Positions 61,501-64,000 of a DNA stretch of 64,000 nt are shown in pieces (the first letter of the stretch is position 1; the number at the start of each line of letters is the position of its first letter). The translations under genes and the position numbers were made by a program. Below the pieces are notes generated by a model. It was not told the DNA's origin. It made no database searches and saw only the letters and a program-made list of their open reading frames with translations. Where the stretch lies: assembly GCA_016714895.1 (NCBI GenBank), contig JADKBV010000011.1, positions 1 through 64,000 on the forward strand. The letters run 5' to 3'. The stretch is from Saprospiraceae bacterium. GTDB lineage: Bacteria; Bacteroidota; Bacteroidia; Chitinophagales; Saprospiraceae.

Positions 61501-64000
61501 TGATCAGTTTACAACGGTGAGTATCAAAACAAACGGATATACAGAAGTAACAGCAGTAGCAGTTGACGATGGTAGTTTTGACGAATGTAGCGCGGTTACC
61601 CTTGATTTACAAAGAATGGAAGACCCTTGTGGTACAAATTACAATATAGGCTGGCACGAAAAAGTAGGTTTCTGTTGTATGGATGCCAATCAGGCCAGAA
61701 TGGTTACTTTGAGAGTAAGAGATGCAGGTGGCAGAGAAAACTTGTGTATGGTCACAGTCAATGTTCAGGAAAAAGTTAATCCTACGATCTCTTGTCCATC
61801 AGACAGAACGATCTCTGACTGTACGTTTACATTTGATTCGAACAATCTTGATTTTTATTTCGGAGCAGCAGTTATTACAGACAATTGTCCGGCAAACAAT
61901 ACAGTTGATCACGAATATGACGATCAAAGAAATCAGTGTGGCGTAGGAACGTTGGTAAGATCTTTTGAAGTGTTGAGTGGAGGGATTTCCTATGGTAATT
62001 GTACGCAAACCATCACCTTCCAAAACAATGCTCCTTTTAACGGAAATGATCCTTTACAATTGAATTGGCCGGATGATTATACAGCGGTAAATCAATGTGA
62101 TACTTTAAGTCTTGAACCGGAATTTTTACCTGCCGGATTCAACAGACCAGTGATCACACAAGATGTGTGCGATAGAGTAGGATTTACTAAAGAAGATTTG
62201 GTATTCCCTTTCACTACAAACGGAGCTTGTTTTAAAATCATCAGAAAGTGGACCGTAATTGACTGGTGTCAGACAGACATCAACGGAGATTATCTGACCT
62301 GGACACATGAGCAGGAAATCAAGGTGATGGATAATACAGCACCTTTGATTACAAGTCCTGATACTTCCAGAATAGCGTTGTCTTACGATGTAAATTGTCT
62401 TGGCGCAAATATAATACTTACCGCCAGTGCAGAGGATTGTACTCCTGAAGAAGAATTGTCATGGAATTATACCATCCTTGACGCGGCAGGCAACTTTTTT
62501 GACGAAGGTAATACCAATGATGCCAGCGGATACTTCCCGATCGGAGATTATACCATTGAGTTTGTCGTTGAAGACAGATGTGGTAATCAGGCGACAACCG
62601 GATATACCTTTGAAATCATCAATGCCAAAACAGCAACACCAATCTGTTTTAATGATTTGAGTGCAGACCTGGTTGTTATGGATATGGATAATAATGGTAC
62701 ACCGGACACTGCGATGGTGGAAATCAATGCAGAAAGATTTAATAACCACAGTTACCATAGTTGTTATCCGAATGATCCTTTGATCTTCAGTTTTTCACCT
62801 GATGTAAATGATGCTGTTCGTACTTTTGGATGTACTGATATAGGATTACAACCGATAACCATGTATGTTACAGATATCAACGGCAATCAGGCTTACTGCA
62901 GTACCAACATACTGATTACCAACAATGATCCTGCCTATACTTGTACCGGCAATATTGTTTCAGGAACTATTTTCGGAAGAGTTGCCACCGAAAACAACGT
63001 GGCTATTCAGGAAGTATCTGTCAAACTTGACGGTACGGAATTAGACACGCAGATGACAGGCGAGACCGGAGAATACAATTTCGGAGAATTGCCGTTAGGT
63101 GGTAATTATGCCGTGACACCAAACAAAGATGTGGATCATGACAATGGCGTTTCCACACTGGATATTGTAATGATTCAAAGACATATTTTAGGAATTGAAA
63201 AATTGCCGAGCACATATAAGTACTTAGCTGCAGATGTCAATAATGACCAAAAAATCAATTCTCTTGATTTGGTAGAATTGAGAAAAATTGTTTTGGGAAC
63301 ACAAATGACCTTTAAAAACAATACAAGCTGGAGATTTGTCGAAGAAAACTTTGAGTTTCTTGACCCATCCAGCCCGTTACAATTGTTTATTCCGGGAATG
63401 TGTGCTATCACCAATTTGCAGCAGGAAATGAAAGCGAACTTTATCGGTATTAAAATCGGTGATGTAAACGGTTCTGCCAAACTGGATGAAGCAGACAGAG
63501 ATGAAGCTGAAAGCAGACATTATTTTGCCTTCAAAGCTGAAAATAAATTTGTCAAAGCCGGAGAAAAAATCACCATTCCTGTTTTGTCCAACAGCAATGC
63601 TACGTTGTACGGATGGCAACAAAAAATTGCCGTCACAAACGCAACATTACTTTCTGTTGAATCAAAAATGATTGACGAGTTGTCGACATCAATGCATATC
63701 AGTGGCAATGAAGCCGGAATGAGTATCGCTTTGGGTGAAGGTCAGGTTGTTCAGTCAAATCAGGAATTGTTTTTCCTAACTATTTTGGCGACACAGGATG
63801 GTTTTGTCAAAGACATGATTTTTTATGAAGCTGAAGGTATCCAAGCCGAAGTTTATGTAGATGGTCTTCAGACAGCAAAAACCATGAAATGGCAATGGGT
63901 TGACGTTGCAGAAACAACTTTTGACATCGTCAAACATCAGCCAAACCCTTGGAAAGAAAGCACAATCGTTGGCTTTACCATTCCACAAGAAAACATGGTG
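55562..64000 (+). CDS. Giant HYR/PKD-like surface protein with C-type lectin, dockerin and cohesin-like domains (3' end outside window)
   Basis: An open frame of at least 2,813 codons from ATG 55562 runs past the window end. The signal peptide ends near LVAQ (residue 41). Then come: a DUF1565-like beta-helix (RYVSPAGVNAGNC, residues about 43-310); at least four PKD/Ig-like repeats with NGNPSGGSG, WTGTGAASL and YTVTDDNGC (about 675-1295); a HYR domain from TAPPVINCPAG (about 1297) into which a C-type lectin-like domain is inserted (about 1342-1474); and further HYR-like repeats (SPVVVCPADVTV and others). Near the end are a SpaA/CarboxypepD-reg-like domain (SGTIFGRV, about 2467), a dockerin type I domain (about 2523-2580), a cohesin-like domain (about 2653-2773) and the start of a T9SS sorting domain (HQPNPWKES). 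It is expected to be exported as a surface adhesin or scaffold. Confidence 0.85.
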   Translation, partial: MSISSLQNMKYNILFKKYVISVITLLCLSSGILIPDNLVAQNRYVSPAGVNAGNCSMPGSPCLTIQYAVDQAINGDNINVAAGTYNENVQINKSVTLTGTNAVVQGAPVALGTFWIPPAINNVTITGFTLLGYDSPFPGIEYAALYLQGSHNNVVISNNTITAAGEAGLLGEVGGVNTNVTINNNIFNGVTFVGPNPGDCGFLNQFTASNVPRQLVVLGNADSNIIFTNNTISGTAGGPGTLAPCNVTGQGNTLVTIDATNVTITGNTFSGTTTRFASMLRTRGTQNSISGNIFNGTNLQGTAFYHFYDADALTGGTPSTVNGLLTSNTYLPAAVYVVGGGNTSILFCAGPVLSASINGVATTHTSNDGISDSLSLTLCNTTDNITFNLFQDLFTPALPNVEVYQIVEHNNTSASFCTNCTALPSAFTNLTETISLVDNTMSGSVTLKFVAFTDVNNNNMIDLTECMGDTVIYTIQVNPEVTAASIVANPTGDVCLGATGIQYSVNLTGGSSSVQYAWCAYNSGDGSGACNGGFIPNSSAAAPTRNWTASAGPKSVGVTITQPGCPTLTDLYVFTVVSDPVRPTVNVATPATPSVCAGSGVSVTFNPGTGGTGSCADEFQYSVDNGASYLPYTPGATISAGTMTVIVQERRVCDGPGCDGSGETFATLQTWTINQNPVINILPNPAEVCEGVGLNLNGNPSGGSGVYSTHLWSGTHADSLNNPNIQMPVFTSDNSGIFVLNYVVTDNNGCFSSASVSIEVFDNPQGNILADIYTVCPGEDLDLDGNPSGGSGNYVTHLWTGTGAASLDDVNIQAPTFSQGTPGLYNLVYTVTDDNGCSGIDITNVDVLGTPEISATVLGTPISNPGPLLLTRQVCNTNNNVTATAITQTNSSPDAFLYIEIINSLNINLAGGGPGGDLDRLDDLPLDGPLATVGSTWMNFIDDIRLQAGAQWGFVEIRITPYTDIDGSDDFNTGDCVGAQIELRFEVQPVPQVIAAYVNPTAQDGEICSGETVQVNLSTNNFQMIGGGTPLPTDYEYEIVQIRYSTDNGGSYPLANSGYPAGLTGGTYTVGDIISSGLAQISEILTNTTASPVYLRYQVVARLTNDPFCEDTPLNIRVVINPNPSAAISPDPAGVCAGINLGLNGNPTGGSGIFSTHSWTGPGAASLNVTNAQSVTFNNATPGSYSLTYTVTDDNGCSGSDVLNVTVHENPTANITPEPAEACILTDIQLNGNPANGTTPYTHSWTGAGSPYLNNTAIVNPIFNHNVIGPYEVTYTVTDNNGCIGSDVLTINLTDTAPPVINCPAGPIVMNTDTDRCDAVVCFPVTTNDDCPFFIPEVLAGHTYLGAFGGSKYFVSNGVLSWEAANAAAAALGGQLVNISGAQEQNYLDGQITNDPLSRFWIGLRYSRALAAYKWTSGIPFVYTNWASGQPVLQGTTDYVFYWDAANPANLGWNDVPGSVNNIPVEMRYIIEFSGLPETLTAGLPSGSIFPLGDTDVTYETEDSAGNTVECTFTVTVEDNQSPVVVCPADVTVNLLPLQCEGVANYVATATDNCSIASIDYSIPSGSLFPIGITPVTATATDGSGNTAECTFNVWVYDYINPNLACKPVNISLDDVCSTSIDPTIFLTGWQGPNPGDILIGCPDNFIITFMTEDGTIVPLADLKKHIGKTLRVMVSHTMQSFTCWNVALIEDKFPPQIDCRDITVNCLDETDNLVVAFASDNCFAEPKLVYETFNVLPCEANNIGRIIRRYIAVDRFGNESEDTCTATIYLERSNFAGIVSPGNAKLQCSDSIVKDNKGFNHPAPSQTGVPTYNGQPIFPVNLFNTLYCNATLDYDDVIVFDTPCKKRIARTWKIFEWHCTGLVIHPIGMPQMIDIVDDTAPVIPIVANQTMTTRTKACSATATLPELNITDNCNGVKSVLVNVFNNGSPVGTLPSNGGIMELPVGNNVITYQASDNCGNTSTRTYTITVRDETNPIAICDQFTTVSIKTNGYTEVTAVAVDDGSFDECSAVTLDLQRMEDPCGTNYNIGWHEKVGFCCMDANQARMVTLRVRDAGGRENLCMVTVNVQEKVNPTISCPSDRTISDCTFTFDSNNLDFYFGAAVITDNCPANNTVDHEYDDQRNQCGVGTLVRSFEVLSGGISYGNCTQTITFQNNAPFNGNDPLQLNWPDDYTAVNQCDTLSLEPEFLPAGFNRPVITQDVCDRVGFTKEDLVFPFTTNGACFKIIRKWTVIDWCQTDINGDYLTWTHEQEIKVMDNTAPLITSPDTSRIALSYDVNCLGANIILTASAEDCTPEEELSWNYTILDAAGNFFDEGNTNDASGYFPIGDYTIEFVVEDRCGNQATTGYTFEIINAKTATPICFNDLSADLVVMDMDNNGTPDTAMVEINAERFNNHSYHSCYPNDPLIFSFSPDVNDAVRTFGCTDIGLQPITMYVTDINGNQAYCSTNILITNNDPAYTCTGNIVSGTIFGRVATENNVAIQEVSVKLDGTELDTQMTGETGEYNFGELPLGGNYAVTPNKDVDHDNGVSTLDIVMIQRHILGIEKLPSTYKYLAADVNNDQKINSLDLVELRKIVLGTQMTFKNNTSWRFVEENFEFLDPSSPLQLFIPGMCAITNLQQEMKANFIGIKIGDVNGSAKLDEADRDEAESRHYFAFKAENKFVKAGEKITIPVLSNSNATLYGWQQKIAVTNATLLSVESKMIDELSTSMHISGNEAGMSIALGEGQVVQSNQELFFLTILATQDGFVKDMIFYEAEGIQAEVYVDGLQTAKTMKWQWVDVAETTFDIVKHQPNPWKESTIVGFTIPQENMV

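Noticed and set aside
55771..62758. Minus-strand open frames opposite the giant gene (for example 58015-58455 and 60355-60726)
   Set aside because: They are antisense to a clearly coding repeat-rich frame, carry no domain or signal, and their composition mirrors the plus-strand codons.

Overview
The window reads as a low-GC Bacteroidota chromosome, most likely Saprospiraceae or a near relative. I infer this from two secreted proteins with type IX secretion (T9SS) C-terminal domains, a giant HYR/PKD-like surface protein, candidate promoters of the Bacteroidota type (TTTG then TAnnTTTG), weak ribosome binding sites and many TTG/GTG starts. No rRNA, tRNA or CRISPR array was seen. All assignments come from reading translated protein; no database was searched.

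Region 1-1.66 kb is a decayed IS3-family element between heptamer-like AT-rich repeats. Region 1.66-49.3 kb is one long plus-strand surface-polysaccharide (O-antigen/capsule) locus. Its first part (1.66-15.2 kb) holds a duplicated wbpB-wbpI pair, a WbpM-type dehydratase, a WbpP-type epimerase, a Wzx flippase, an acetyltransferase, hisH-hisF-wbpG (amidination of a diacetamido-uronic acid, as in Pseudomonas B-band O-antigen) and a glycosyltransferase. The middle (15.2-36 kb) holds a beta-helix protein, a Wzy-like polymerase, two copies of a poorly described deacetylase-like family each near an ATP-grasp protein, a DUF362 protein, an ATP-grasp/GT-D fusion, a DegT-WbqC-formyltransferase sugar-decoration block, AsnB, an O-acyltransferase, several glycosyltransferases and a CapK-type adenylating enzyme. 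The last part (36-49.3 kb) holds a second beta-helix protein with phage-fibre-like ends, two initiating sugar-phosphate transferases around a DUF218 gene and a LegC/LegB pair, an SNF2 helicase, mannose-1-phosphate guanylyltransferase and a final glycosyltransferase.

A strong hairpin at about 49.36 kb separates this locus from a convergent minus-strand block: an S9 peptidase, a 1025-residue T9SS protein and a small lipoprotein. From 55.56 kb a plus-strand gene for a giant multidomain adhesin-like protein runs off the end of the window.

Many genes between 4 and 41 kb are split by frameshifts, mostly single-base losses in A or T runs, while 27.3-36.0 kb and 41.2-64 kb show none. I annotate such genes as single loci and give the break points. 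The most likely undescribed biology is the twice-occurring deacetylase-like plus ATP-grasp arrangement, which may exchange an N-acyl group on a polysaccharide amino sugar, and the ATP-grasp/GT-D fusion.
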